Program-made: the position numbers and the translations under genes | Shown here: positions 36,241 to 52,411 of the stretch, one piece after another | Layout: each line of letters starts with the position of its first letter | Position numbering within the stretch: the first letter of the stretch is position 1 | Notes under the pieces: generated by a model | Told to the model about the DNA's origin: nothing | Databases searched by the model: none | The model's input: the letters and a program-made list of their open reading frames with translations, nothing else | Assembly (NCBI GenBank): GCA_028583405.1 | Contig: CM053246.1 | Span: forward strand, 8,569,867 to 8,633,866 | DNA: 64,000 nt | Origin: Pogonophryne albipinna | Lineage: Eukaryota > Chordata > Actinopteri > Perciformes > Artedidraconidae | Direction of reading: 5' to 3'

Positions 36241-38097
36241 TACTATTCGCCCATCTAGGTGCAGCCTCTGTAGAATTGAAAAATATATTTACAAAAAAAA
36301 AAACATTCAAGATAAAAAAAGTGCAGTGTCTTCTTTCATTTGTACTCCCCTCTCTTTTTTCGTGGTGGAATCCCAGGCAAAACACGAGGCCAAGGTTAAA
36401 AACAATACCATGCTGACTCTATAATGAATGACATAATGCCATTTGAACAAGTATTTCCCTGTTGTCAAAAACCCACTAACTTCCTGTTTGCTCGCTTGCC
36501 AGCAAAATGGACAGGTGCTGTTCTATGTACATCACTGCTCTGGAAGTGAGCTGGGCATTCAAATTATCGTTGTGGCCTAAAATAACTACAATTGACATGT
36601 CAATGCGTGTCGATACTGTTCGTGTCGATGCGTTTTCATTGACCAAGATTGGGAAAGACTAAATTGGCTGTAAATTGCTACCCAGTACGAACACACGTTT
36701 GATTCTCTCATCATTAATTTCACTGTGCTGAGACAGGCTGTGATGCAGCGTATTGGAGGGCGGAGCTTAAGGAATGCTCATGTGCACATCACCCGGATGA
36801 ACAGTCTATCTGTTATGGCACATTCATACAAAATGTGTTTTCTGTTCATATTTTTTGCCATTGGCAAAATAAAGTCTACTGTATTTGTGTTGATATAAGC
36901 CAAACAAGTTAGAAAAACGTACATTTTCACACTCCCTTCTCCACTAACTGGTGTTGCTTGGCAGGTATGTGAACAGTGTTTTTCTGTGCGTTGGTTACGA
37001 GCTACACCTTTTTGCATTACACGTTTGATTAAATGTTGATTAAAAAACAATCTGTGCAGTAACTTATGTAGATATATGTCTAAAAAAAACTGTATTTGTG
37101 TATCACTTGTCTTTCTGAAATGAATAGTGCTTGGTCATTTTACAAAATAATTATAAGAAGCACAGTAAAGCCCGGTTTTTAAGTTGTTGCATTCTGTACA
37201 AAATGGTCTTTTTCTAGACAACAATAACACTCAGTGTATCTTAAATGGATCATGTTTAATTAACTTGTTACAGTTCAGTGAGGGCTCTTATAATACAAAT
37301 ATAAATGCAGTATCTTGGAGACATGGAATTAGCCGATGATGAATCCAATTACAGCAGATGAAATATTATGGAATTAGCTAAATAAGAAAGGATGATCATT
37401 TAGTTGCTGTTTTTTATCCTCCTAATAAGGAGATATGTCTGAACCCCTTGTACAGCTTGGCCAAACAGCTCTACCTACAGTTATGATGAACTGTGGCATT
37501 GTGGTCCAGAGAGCTAAATATAGCTGATGGGTGCTAGGATGGATTGAAGGCGACGTTATATCTGGGAGGGAAATTACTAAGGCCTAATGAAGTACATGAC
37601 TCATTGCTCACCTGCTGCCTACTATATAGCACACTCAATCTGTGAGGACAGTTTGGAGAGCACTACACACTTGTAGAGGGTAATAGTTCCTTTTTTATTT
37701 TCAAGCTCCTCCACCGAGACCTCGTTCTAGCTTGACCCAGTTTGTGGGGGGAAATTATGACTGGTTGTTCAATCACTTTAAGTATAATAGTTTTTGTATG
37801 TCCTGCGTGTCAGATGTTAGGGCCTCGCTTGGTACAGTATTGATTGATTGAATAACGGAATGTAAAATTGTGGAATTACAAGCAAAACCAGTGTATTCAT
37901 GAGTAAAAGTCCCAAATAAATTTCAACAAAATCTAAAAGATATGTTCAAATTAAAACCAAATCAGCTATTCAGAGGAGGATCAATCTTTGGTAGAACGAT
38001 TTACTTACCAAAAAATGTTGGAAACCACTTGTTCCATTCCATAAACGTATCGTCTCCTTATATAAAAAAATAACGGAAATCCTCAACGTACCGAAAC
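36241..38097. other. No gene; possible conserved non-coding DNA
   Basis: No protein-like frame. 37300-37480 contains GGAATTAGC twice (about 37325 and 37371) with AATTACAGCAGATG between and no repeat signature; it may be a regulatory element, by appearance only. The rest is AT-rich spacer. Confidence 0.45.
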
Positions 38098-38915
38098 AAA
38101 AATACTAGTGCTGTCAAAATTATCGCGTTAACGGCGGTAATTAATTTTTTGAATTAATTGCGTTAAAATATTTAACGCATTTAACGCATGTGCAGAATGG
38201 CCCGCCCCATACATCCCACCAGTGGCAGCCCACCACGAAACTTACATTTCCCGGGAAATCTCGAGATTTGTCTAGGGGGGGTTGCCATAAGGCTGTTGAC
38301 GGTCTTAGTATAGGCTACATCCATTGGTTGGTTTTGTGGCACATTTGTAACGCTGTGCCAACTTGGGCAAGCGCAGGCAAACTTGAGGAGCGCACACAGG
38401 GTGGAGAGGTGGAGTAAGGTTGAGCGATGGAGAGAAAGGGAGAGAGAGAGAGATTGAGCGAGGCAGAGAGCATGTGCAGCGGTCTGCTTGCGCACAGAGC
38501 AGGAGTTTGTGAGAGAGCCGGCTTGAGTGTCAATTTCTCGTCAAAATATAATTGATTGCCAGCCTCCCTGGCTTTCTAGCTCGTAACTGATGTCTTCTAA
38601 TGTGCCTGCATTTGGCGCTGAGTTGCCATATTCCTTTCAAGTGTATAAGTGTGAACCACTTCCTGATATCCATTGTTGCAGATAAATATAAATGATAATA
38701 GCCAAACTAACCTAGCAAGAGTAAACTGACAGGCTGCTGTGCCGCATCTCACTCAAAAACCCACACGACTTAACCCAGTGAAAAACCAGTCTCGCGCGCA
38801 GCCTTATATTCAGAATTTCATAGCAAAAAATGCTATTTAACTAAACTTTCAACATAGTTTAAAACAAAAATAAATATTAGGACAAAGCCCTACAAATAAC
38901 AACAATAAACATAAT

Positions 38916-39841
38916 CAGTGGCGGCTCCTGAGTGTTTGTGTTTGGTAACCTATGGTAGGGCTAACCCATACAGTGGTGGGGCTCAAGTCAGTATTTGCAA
39001 TGTAATTACATACACGCTCCCCTTGACAGTGAAACGCCACACGTGAGGTTTAGATTATTCCCCTGTCTCAATCCAAATGGAACTGTATGAAATAAAAAGG
39101 CACATTTGTCTTGTTGTAAATAAAAAGGGCGACCTGGAGCCAATCCTGCAATTTCCCCACAGGTGAAAGAGTTGACATGCTGAAAACCCAGCAGGGGGGT
39201 CTGGGGGGATTCTCCCCCAAGAGATTTTTTGAAATACTAACATAAAATACACATTCTGGTACTCTCTTGAGAAGAAAAAAAAAAAATCTATTACTACAAG
39301 ACATATTTAAAAAAAATGAATGGTATTTTAGTTTTTTGTTACTTTGTTCTGAAAGCTGAACCTGCTGCTCCTCACAGAGAGAAGAGGGAAGAGGCTGTGA
39401 ATTACTTTACATTGTGGATAGCACCCATTGTTCTGTGTGTCAACATGAAAGACAGCCCACACACCTATCAATCATCAAACCGTGGGGTCTTATTTCATTA
39501 TGTGTTGATTTCTATCAACACGTATTGTTGTATCGATGTATAGAGATTTACTACAGCAAGTATTCTCCGTCGGGACTTCCTGCAACAACACCACGTCGTT
39601 ATCGTGATTCTGATTGGCCAGAAGACATTATCAAAGATGTCCTATTGAGAAGATGATCACTACGTGACAAAAGTTTTCAAACCGTTTCTAGTCTTCGGTA
39701 TTTACTGGTGTCTGTGCAATTTACTCCGCGCGAGTTGGCGGACTTTATTTTTGCTTACTTTAAAATCATTTTTCATGGTGGGGCTAAGCCATTTCTTGGT
39801 ATGGCTGTAGCCTACCCCAGTATACCCTGGCGCCGCCACTG
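38916..39841. mobile_element. Nested hAT MITE (CAGTGGCGG ends)
   Basis: Ends CAGTGGCGGCTCC and, on the minus strand, CAGTGGCGGCGCC, flanked by the perfect 8-bp duplication AACATAAT (38908-38915 and 39842-39849). It sits inside the larger hAT and is therefore younger. No coding capacity. Confidence 0.92.
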
Positions 39842-39954
39842 AACATAATAATAAAACAATTAAAATGTTGTATTCAGCCCTGGTTAAAACAGCGGCCCCA
39901 AATCCTGGATGGACGGGCCCAAATCCTGGATGGGCGGGCCCGCCCATGACGCCG

Positions 39955-40690
39955 GGTCTGCGCCAGGGTATGGCTGGGGTAGGCTACACCCATACCAAGA
40001 AATGGCTTAGCCCCACCATGAAACATGATGTTAAAGTAAGCAAAATAAAGTCCGCCAACTCGCGCGGCGTAAATTGCACAGACAGCAGTTAGTAAGATTG
40101 ATTTCAGTAGCCACTTGTCTGGAAATACCGAAGACCAGAAACGGTTTTGAAAACTTTTGTCACGTAGTGATCGTCTTCTCAATAGAACATCTTTGATAAT
40201 GTCGGTGTTGTTGCAGGAAGTCCCGACGGAGAATACTTTTGCTGTAGTACAGGGGTGCACATAACTGGTACGCAGGTTATGTGCGTAATCTGAAACTTGT
40301 GTCACAAAGCGCATTTGCGTACCGGCGTACTTGTGAAGCTTTTCCAGAAGGCGGTTAGATCACCGGACGACAGAGTCGGTCTCCGTGTGCACAGACAGGG
40401 CTGCTGTTAACGTCGGTCTGTACAACGGAATTGTGCCAAAACTACGCCAACCGGCTGCGGAGGGAGACTTCCCCTCCCTTCACTGGAGAACTGCGCTAAA
40501 ACAGCTGATCACAACGTTCGCACTCTGTGGTCACGAAGTACTCCACTAGCCGCCGCCGCCCCCCCCTCTGTCGACTTTCCTGAAGTACTTCCCCGTTGAT
40601 AGAAATCAACACGTAATGAATTAAGACCCCACGGTTTGATGATTGATAGGTGTGTGGGCTGTCTTTCATTTTGACACGCAGAAAAATGTT
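39955..40690. mobile_element. Inverted partial copy of the CAGTGGCGG hAT
   Basis: From 39955 the sequence is the reverse complement of 39841 back to about 39550, and 40598-40672 is the reverse complement of 39445-39520. Between them (40251-40597) is an extra segment starting CAGGGGTGCACATAA, probably another hAT end. The loop between the two copies (39842-39954) contains two tandem copies of CCAAATCCTGGATGG. The pair forms an imperfect inverted repeat with arms of about 290 bp. Confidence 0.8.
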
Positions 40691-40878
40691 ATAATAAACA
40701 TAGATACTGTATGTTAAATGGATATATCCGCCTTCTTTCATTTATCTTTCCATTCCCACAACAATATACATAAAGAAATGGCATATTTTGGACATAGTTC
40801 GAATGGTGATTAATCATGATTAATTAATTTTTAAGCTGTGATTAATCATTGTAATCGTTTGACAGCCCTAAAAAATAC

Positions 40879-43506
<2,628 letters not shown>

Positions 43507-43644
43507 TATTAGGAGGGGGAGAGTGTCTGCCTTTAAGAAGATCCTAAAGGCAGGACGCCCCTGCAATTTTAAAGCTGTTAATGATGCATGTCGCTCAAGG
43601 AGGAATCAGTGGACCAAAGCCAGCAGGTTTCTTAGATAAAGTAA

Positions 43645-43671
43645 GTGTGTGTGTGTGTGTGTGTGTGTGTG
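43645..43671 (+). repeat. Short (GT)n microsatellite
   Basis: A 27-base GT run about 140 bases after the longer tract. Confidence 0.98.
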
Positions 43672-45263
43672 GACACCTGTAGTGCCGAGTGTAGCCGACC
43701 TTGCATTGAGGAGAAAATCCTTGTGTGGAGTAGAGGCAGCACCAGTGCCTGTCATCGTTTAAGAGATGTTGATGGGAAATTGCATTGGCTATTGAGGGAT
43801 CTTGGAAATAAGCTAATGTGTAGCAAGCTAGGCTAGGTTTGTGATTTTCTTTGGCACTTTTTTCTTTGGCCTCAAAAGCATGACTGCAACACCTATAAAT
43901 ATAGGTGCTGTTTGACTTTGTTGTTCTAACAAACCAAAGATTAACTCCATGGACATTACAGCAAGACCCTGAGAGAAGTGTTTATTAATTGTAATTTTTT
44001 TTTTTTATTCGTCTTACTTGACAGGGAAAGTGCACATTAATAGTCATTTCCGTAAATGTGCCACAATAAGCCATGAGGCTATTTTTTTGTATCTGGAGTC
44101 ACTGGACATAAGTTAATAGAATCAGCAAACACATGCAACATAAAGGCTTACAATACTGGAAATGCTAACAAAAGCAATTGAAAAAACATACATATTGAAT
44201 AGCAAGAAGAAAGCCATGGGAATGGCAGCAGTACATAAAGACAGAGGGCTGTGTAGTGCATTCGATTTTTCATTGTTAGCGTATGTTTCATTCACACTTG
44301 AGAATAGAGTTGTGAGGATATTTCAACATTTAAAAAAAATTGATACGAAGTCCCTAAATATCCTGGAATATAACGGAACCAGGGGGATTACCCTGACCGG
44401 AGAAAGTTTCCGTTGTGTTTTAAAAAAGCTGCACATGTGTTGTCTAGTTGGTGAAGATGATTTTTCATTTACATTTGACTTTGTGCGTCAGCTTGTCCAT
44501 GATTGAATATGAAATTACAGAGAAACTGCCCACTATGACTGCAGTGAGTGAATGCAGAGCGCTACAATCACGCACACTGTTCACCGTCACAAAGAAAGAT
44601 ATTGTGAAATTATATGGCAGGGTATTGAGAGCTGCCCAGACAAGTCCAGCGTGATGAATAACTATCACAGCACTTACTGTAGGGGTTCAATCTTGGCCTA
44701 TGGTGAATGTTCATATAACAGGTTCAAAGGTGAAGCCTGAAAAGCATTAATAACACAATGACTTGTAGCTTATTGATTTCCAGAAAGAAAACATCATGTT
44801 AAAATGCGTAATTGCACAAGCATGATCCTATAATGGAGCTCAGTGGGAGTGCAGTCATGTTAAACATGGTGGGTTAGAGTTCATGGGGGAATAGCATATA
44901 TCGAAGGAAGGAGGTCCAGAGTCTGGCCCCTTAATGCCACATCTTGGTGAAATCTACGTTGTGTTGTTTTTTCGTCTGATTCCATCAATGCCAGGCTCTT
45001 AGAATGTTCTTGTTGAAAATATCTAAATATCTTATATAATATAATATCAGTCCTTATGTTTTAGTAAACTAGCCATCACTTCTCCCTCCCATTGTAAATG
45101 TTTAGGCTCAGTAGTAGAGTTATAATTGTACGGGTCATTATGACATTAATAAGTATGAACTGATTAGTTAATGGTTGGTAATGCTTGACAAGCACATATT
45201 CAAATAGGAAGTTATACTCACAAGTTGCTTCAAGGGCTCTGTTGTGTTAATCAGCAGTTCAGG
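43672..45263. other. No gene; antisense LINE-like remnant
   Basis: 43990-44110 reads, on the minus strand, like the 3' UTR end of a LINE: a poly-A stretch beside words around CTTGACAGGGAAAGTGCACA. 44160-44750 may be its decayed upstream part; frames there have no motif. Nothing else recognised. Confidence 0.35.
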
Positions 45264-45623
45264 TCAGGTCACTCCTGTAGTCCAAGGGGCCAATTGGGGC
45301 AGTTTGATGACATCACTATCTGTCGCCAAACATCCCGATCTTCCTCCACTCTCATGCACTCTATTACTTTCCCCATCCACCTCTTTATGTCCGCCAGTGA
45401 TTCTCCACTTGGCCTTCCTGCACCTTTTCTTCTCAGTGAGTGCAACAGATTTATTTGTATGGTAGGGAAATGTACTCCATATCTTATTTAGTTTAGTAAG
45501 CTGGACGATAGCAATGACCAATCTTCTCCTCACTTCCAAGTCTGAGGTGCACTGCTTGTTTAAATAAGACCCAAGGTATACACAATTGTCTACTGTTTCC
45601 AGCACTTTGGCATCAACCTTCAC
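45264..45623 (-). pseudogene. LINE reverse transcriptase C-terminal remnant
   Basis: A 119-codon minus-strand frame whose first half (VYLGSYLN, DLEVRRRL, TKLNKIW) resembles the segment just after the polymerase core of RTE/R4-type LINE reverse transcriptases, where YLGS followed by an RR-L-A pattern is common. The second half is not alignable by eye. No catalytic motif is present. It may belong with the Rex3-type copy downstream or be an independent fragment. Confidence 0.45.
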
Positions 45624-46041
45624 TTAATGCTGTTAATCATCATTTGAGATGTCACCATAACTTAACTCTTATCGCTGCTTATCACTAATACCAAGCAGTT
45701 TATAAGCTTCTTCATCAAAACCAAATCCTACTTGGTTAAGCTGTAAATTGAGAAACAATGTTTGTTGAGGTAGGCTTGAGATAAAAAAAAAACAAGATAA
45801 AGTACATTGACCTTGAGTTCAGAATGATGTGCTAAACAGTTATTTCCAAAGAAGAAAGCAAAAACACTCAAGTGGTTATTCGAATAAAACAAAAATTAAA
45901 ATTCTAATAATGAACTCTTTTTTTTCTCTGTTCTTTAAACATTTATTTTAAAAATGAACCCATGTAGTTGTAATAGTTGTAGTAATAGTTGTAATCCATA
46001 CTGGAAACTGCTCTAATTTTCAAGCAAACATATCCATTTTC

Positions 46042-46940
46042 ATCCATCCATCCATCTTCTCCCGCTTATCCGTGGTCGGGTCGCGGGGGTAGCAGTTCCA
46101 GCAGAGAGCCCCAAACTTTCTTTTCCCTGGCCTCATCAACCAGCTCTGACTGGGGGATCCCAAGGCGCTCCCAGGCCAGCGAAGAGATATAATCCCTCCA
46201 CCTGGTCCTAGGTCTACCCCTTGGTCTCTTCCCAGCTGGACGTGCCTGGAACACCTCCCTAGGGAGGCGCCCAGGTGGCATCCTAACTAGGTGCCCGAAC
46301 CACCTCAACTGGCTCCTTTCGACGCGAAGGAGGAGCGGTTCAACTCCGAGTCCCTCCCGGATGACCGAACTTCTCACCTTATCCCTAAGGGAGACACCAG
46401 CCACCCTGCGGAGAAAACCCATCTCGGCCGCTTGTATCCGCGATCTCGTTCTTTCGGTCATGACCCATCCTTCATGACCTTAGGTGAGGGTAGGAACGAA
46501 AATGGCCCGGTAGACAGAGAGCTTTGCCTTCTGGCTCAGCTCCCTTTTCATCACAACGGTGCGGTAAAGCGACTGCAGTACCGCTCCCGCTGCTCCGATT
46601 CTCCGGCCCATCTCACGCTCCATTGTTCCCTCACTCGAGAACAAGACCCTGAGATACTTGAACTCCTTCACTTGGGGTAAGGACTCATTCCCTACTTGGA
46701 GTGGACAGTCCATCGGTTTCCTGCTGAGAACCATGGCCTCAGATTTGGAGGTGCTGATCCTCATCCCAGCCGCTTCACACTCGGTTGCGAACCGATCCAG
46801 TGAGTGCTGAAGGTCGCAGACCGATGAAGCCATCAGAACCACATCATCTGCAAAAAGCAGTGGTGCAATCCTTAGTCCACCGAACTGCAGACCCCCTCCC
46901 CCACGACTACGCCTCGAAATCCGATCCATGTTCATATTGA
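46042..46940 (-). pseudogene. Rex3/RTE-type LINE, 3' fragment with one stop
   Basis: A minus-strand frame from about 46933 to 46066 begins MDRISRRSRGGGG and contains the catalytic motif LLFADDVVLMA, then the thumb (KEFKYLRVLFSSEG, MEREMGRRIGAAGA) and the typical C-terminus (RWFGHLVRMPPGRLP, GRPRTRWRDYI). Two open pieces, 46480-47013 and 46066-46461, are in the same frame and separated by a single TAA, so this is one frame with one nonsense change. The first 27 or so codons of the upper piece come from non-LINE flank. The 3' end is (ATGG)n, read as CATCCATCCATC at 46042-46055, the tail style of Rex3. 5'-truncated. Confidence 0.85.
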
Positions 46941-47201
46941 TACTTAATATGTACTTAACATCCTGAACCCAATCTAAATATGCCAGCTTTGTTCTGATTC
47001 CGAGTGTTCTCATTGGTTGTTCTTGTTTTGGATGTTAACTTATCAAGTTTGATTGGCTAAATTCTACAAATTCAAAAGTTAGTATTTTGGTCTGGAATGC
47101 ACAGAAGTGAAAAGCTATTTATTTATTTTTGTCGACCAGGCTTGCTGTTAGAAATGAGGTCAATTTGTGATGTTATTTTAGATTTGGTTCTGACCAATCT
47201 A

Positions 47202-48834
47202 CACTGAACAAAAATATAAATGCAACACTTTTGTTTTTGCTCCCATTTTTCATGAGATGAACTCAAAGATCTAAAACATTTTCTATATACACAAAATAAC
47301 CATTTCTCTCAAATATTGTTCACAAATCTGAAAAAATCTGTGATAGTGAGCACTTCTCCTTTGCCGAGATAATGCATCCCACCTCACAGGTGTGGCATAT
47401 CAAGATGCGGATTAGACAGCATGATTATTGCACAGGTGTGCCTTAGGCTGCCACAATAAAAGGCCACTCTGAAATGTTCAGTTTTATCACACAGCACAAT
47501 ACCACAGATGTCGCAAGTTTTGAGGGAGCGTGCAATTGGCATGCTGACAGCAGGAATGTCCACCAGAGCTGTTGCCCGTGAATTGAATGTTCATTTCTCT
47601 ACCATAAGCCGTCTCCAAAGGCGTTTCAGAGAATTTGGCAGTACATCCAACCGGCCTCACAACCGCAGACCACGTGTAACCACACCAGCCCAGGACCTCC
47701 ACATCCAGCATGTTCACCTCCAAGATCGTCTGAGACCAGCCACTCGGACAGCTGCTGCAACAATCGGTTTGCATAACCAAAGAATTTCTGCACAAACTGT
47801 CAGAAACCGTCTCAGGGAAGCTCATCTGCATGCTCGTCGTCCTCATCGGGGTCTCGACCTGACTCCGGTTCGTCGTCGTAACCGACTTGAGTGGGCAAAT
47901 GCTCACATTCGATGGCGTCTGGCACGTTGGAGAGGTGTTCTCTTCACGGATGAATCCCGGTTTTCACTGTTCAGGGCAGATGGCAGACAGCGTGTTTGAC
48001 GTCGTGTGGGTGAGCGGTTTTCTGATGTCAATGTTGTGAATCGTGTGGCCCATGGTGGTGGTGGGGTTATGGTATGGGCAGGCGTATGTTATGGACGATG
48101 AACACAGGTGCATTTTATTGATGGCATTGTGAATGCACAGAGATACCGTGAGGAGATCCTGAGGCCCATTGTTGTGCCATTCATCCACGACCATCACCTC
48201 ATGTTGCAGCATGATAATGCACGGCCCCATGTTGCAAGGATCTGTACACAATTCCTGGAGGCTGAAAACATCCCAGTTCTTGCATGGCCAGCATACTCAC
48301 CGGACATGTCACCCATTGAGCATGTTTGGGATGCTCTGGATCGGCGTATACGACAGCGTGTTCCAGTTCCTGCCAATATCCAGCAACTTCGCACAGCCAT
48401 TGAAGAGGAGTGGACCAACATTCCACAGGCCACAATCAACAACCTGATCAACTCTATGCGAAGGAGATGTGTTGCAATGCGTGAGGCAAATGGTGGTCAC
48501 ACCAGATACTGACTGGTTTTCGGACCCCCCCAGACCCCCCCAATAAAGCAAAACTGCACGTTTCAGAGTGGCCTTTTATTGTGGCCCGCCTAAGGCACAC
48601 CTGTGCAATAATCATGCTGTCTAATCAGCATCTTGATATGCCACACCTGTGAGGTGGGATGGATTATCTCGGCAAAGGAGAAGTGCTCACTATCACAGAT
48701 TTTTTCAGATTTGTGAACAATATTTGAGAGAAATGGTTATTTTGTGTATATAGAAAATGTTTTAGATCTTTGAGTTCATCTCATGAAAAATGGGAGCAAA
48801 AACAAAAGTGTTGCATTTATATTTTTGTTCAGTG
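47202..48834 (+). mobile_element. Tc1-family transposon with 273-bp inverted repeats
   Basis: Flanked by the TA duplication (47200-47201 and 48835-48836). The terminal inverted repeats, 47202-47474 and 48561-48834, are nearly identical and begin CACTGAACAAAAATATAAA. The single transposase frame between them has two in-frame stops. The long, well-preserved repeats indicate a fairly recent insertion and mean that it could still be moved by a transposase supplied from elsewhere. Confidence 0.95.
47508..48512 (+). pseudogene. Tc1-like transposase with two premature stops
   Basis: A 334-codon frame that cuts and pastes Tc1 elements at TA sites. Order: paired-like helix-turn-helix DNA-binding domain (VARELNVHFSTISRL at about 20-35, second helix near 90-105), then the DDE/D34E catalytic core: FTDESRF near 148, LQHDNARPH near 240, and SPIEHVWD near 275, with 34-residue type spacing between the last two. 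TGA stops at 47997-47999 and 48099-48101 are in the same frame, with no frameshift. Both fit single C-to-T or G-to-A changes, as in decay by deamination. Full-length otherwise. Confidence 0.93.
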
Positions 48835-48836
48835 TA

Positions 48837-50048
<1,212 letters not shown>

Positions 50049-51130
50049 CAGGGGCGGACTGGGACTAAAATTCAGCCCTGGAAACTGACCCAGTCCGGCC
50101 ACATGAAATGTCAAATGTTAGAAATCCGCTGTTTATTATTTAAAGTTTTACGTCTGATTCGCTCCTTTTTTCCTCTCTGTACACAGCTCCAGTTTGGGCA
50201 TTGGCCTGTCATCAGATTTCATTTTTAGTTGCTGCTGTAGCGGAAGTTTAGTACAATTATTTTTGATGAAATACTCCAAATCTCCACCCTCCATAATTGC
50301 ACTTGCTTCAGTTGCTTGCTACTTTTTAAGGGCAGTGATGACAGTTACAGTACGAACTGAAGTTGCTGCAATTTGATTGGATTGTGAGGCATGACGTGAG
50401 CCTCATCTCTGATTGGTCAATCCCTCCATTTTTTTTCACCAAGGGAAGCCAATTTCAGCTAGCCTCCTCTCGCAACAGAGAGTGCAATCTACTGTTTCAC
50501 CATAACATCTAGAGGGGCGCTGTTTCACTCTTTGTAAAATACTCAGAGAATGGGGGAGAGACGGGCCGGCAGAATAATTACCGAAACTAAACGAAGTGTT
50601 TTTATTTTTTTTATTAAAATTATAACTACAATCCAAAAAAACAGGGGAAGCCTGGCTTCCCTTGGCCTCCAGGAGAAAACGCCACTGAGTTCAAGGGATA
50701 ATTCTGACCCACCTCTTGCTCTTGCCCTGCACGTGTGCCAGTTGAGCTGGTTCTTCCAGCAGCTCAACTCTGTCCCTCATCATGAACGCAGGAGGCTGGC
50801 TGTATATCTGAACTCGCGCCCTCATCATTCTCTTCATCATCTTGCACTTGTTCTAAGCTGCTGCTGATAGTGCTTGTAGCAGCGAAAAAGGTCTGTCAAT
50901 TTGCGACATTTATATGCTTCACCTGCGAGTGACGTCAACTTTTTTTATCTTGCCTTCTCGGCCCCACCTTTTTCTTTTTGTTTTCTTTCATTTTTATCCA
51001 TGTTTTTTGATTCTCCCTGTCTGCCGTGGCGTCTAATCCCTTCTCTTCCTGTGGCCGGTCTTTTTTCTTCTTCGTGTGTGATTTTGACAGATAAGAACCA
51101 CACAACTGCATTAGCATTAGCGGTCTGTGT
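50049..51130. mobile_element. hAT element, copy B (right-truncated)
   Basis: The left end CAGGGGCGGACTGG and the next 200 bp match copy A at 14314. 50570-51110 match 14920-15460. The right terminus is missing: the match ends at about 51120, next to another hAT insertion. The shared minus-strand charged frame is at 50935-51138, with the opening SKSHTKKKKDRP. Confidence 0.85.
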
Positions 51131-51138
51131 GTGAGCAC

Positions 51139-52122
51139 CAGTGTTGTGCTAGTTACTTCATTTCAAAAGTAACTCAGTTACTTACACCAAAAAGTAATGC
51201 GTTACTGTGAAAAGTAACGTTTTAGTTACTTAAAAAAAGGGCTCCCATTAATGCCCTTATAGCCTTCATTTCAGTACTGTTATTGCATTGGAGAATAATA
51301 CAATCTGTTGATCAACTTGACATGCATTATATGCAATCTGGATTGCATCGATATTAGCTGGCTTTCCATTTTTGTATATTCTTTCTCCAGGTAGTTGGAA
51401 AAGGTTTTCCGTCCCATATGCCGTGTGCCGCCCGGACATGGTATCATGCTAACTAGCTCCCTGAAAGCGGGTGACTCCACTGTAGCAATAGCCTGCATGT
51501 GTTTTACACAGGGTTCTACAACATACCATGCAATGGCTTTATCGACTTTTCCCTGGCTAGCAGTCCCTTGGTTAAAATCCAGCCGCTGTTGCTTAGGTGG
51601 AGGTGGAGTGGCGTTGGATGAGTCTGGGTCTGTGCCGGTCTTAGTTACTAGCTTCGTCCCAGCATGTTGTTTTTGCAGATGTTTTAAGAGATTTTAATTA
51701 CTGGTTTGGGCAGTAGATAGGCTCTTTGACCCGCCAAGACACAACTTACATTTAACTAAAACGTTCTTATCTTTGTGCTCGACAAAAGTTAAATAGTGAG
51801 AATATCTCCAGGTGGAGAAACTAGACTTGAGCTCCGCCGCCGCCTTGATAGTCTTGTTAGTAAACAACACAAACACGCCCACAGCCCGTCTCCGCATGTG
51901 ACACAGGAAGTATCTAAGTACATTTACTCAAGTACTGTACTTAAGTACAGTTCTCATCTCTGTTCGCCTGGCTGTTGACTATATAAAAAAACTAACGGAG
52001 TAACGCACCATGTAGTAACGGTAACTGAGTTACTGAATTAATTAATTAATTAATTAATGCGTTAGAGTACTAGTTACTGCCAAAAATAACGGCGTTACAG
52101 TAACGCGTTAGTCCCAACACTG
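51139..52122 (-). mobile_element. hAT (ZBED-type) element with truncated transposase
   Basis: The left end CAGTGTTGTGCTAGTTAC and right end GTTAGTCCCAACACTG are inverted repeats flanked by the perfect 8-bp duplication GTGAGCAC (51131-51138 and 52123-52130). Both subterminal regions are rich in AGTAACG-type words in the two orientations. A tandem ATTAATTAATTAATTAAT run is near 52037-52057. On the minus strand it carries the N-terminal part of a ZBED-like transposase. Confidence 0.92.
51280..51897 (-). pseudogene. ZBED-like hAT transposase, N-terminal fragment with one stop
   Basis: The minus-strand frame from 51897 to 51280 is continuous except for one TAA at 51694-51696. Before the stop: a BED zinc finger start, with STWRYSHYLTF and CKLC. 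After it: KHLQKQHAG supplies the two His of the finger, followed by a Pro-rich linker, KQQRLDFNQG, and a segment (AIAWYVVEPC, VESPAFRELVSMI) typical of the region after the finger in ZBED/hAT transposases. The catalytic core and dimerisation domain are missing, so it cannot act. The nonsense codon falls inside the zinc finger. Confidence 0.75.
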
Positions 52123-52130
52123 GTGAGCAC

Positions 52131-52407
52131 ACACACAAATTCTCAGCCAGGCTGCGGGTGTGTGTGTGTGTGTGCTCGGGCTGGTTTCGGGCTGGGTTTT
52201 GCTGTCTCGCAGACGGCCACTGGGCTCACAGGGAGGGGGGGCAGGAGCTCCAACAAGCCGTTTAGGAGAGAGAGTGAATACACATACTATACAGAGATGC
52301 TGTATGAGAAACCAATGTGAGTTTGGAACATTGAACAATGTAAATCTATTTTAGTAGACCTCAACAATGGAATTATGATCAGTAGAAATGGCCATGACAT
52401 GGGACCT
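52131..52407. mobile_element. TTAA MITE, AGGTCCCATG family, copy 2 (left-truncated)
   Basis: The right end CATGACATGGGACCT is followed by TTAA at 52408-52411. The sequence from about 52200 closely matches 27430-27622. The left part is missing and begins in a short GT run beside the hAT insertion. Confidence 0.85.
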
Positions 52408-52411
52408 TTAA

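Larger units (their letters stand above)
38106..40870. mobile_element. Large hAT element with nested inverted hAT copies
   Basis: The left end TAGTGCTGTCAAA and right end TTTGACAGCCCTA are inverted repeats with one mismatch, flanked by the perfect 8-bp duplication AAAAATAC (38098-38105 and 40871-40878). Near each end, TTAACGC/GTTAA and TTAATCATGATTAATTAA words give AT-rich palindromes. The interior contains one complete second hAT (38916-39841) and an inverted partial copy of it (39955-40690). No transposase frame. Confidence 0.9.
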
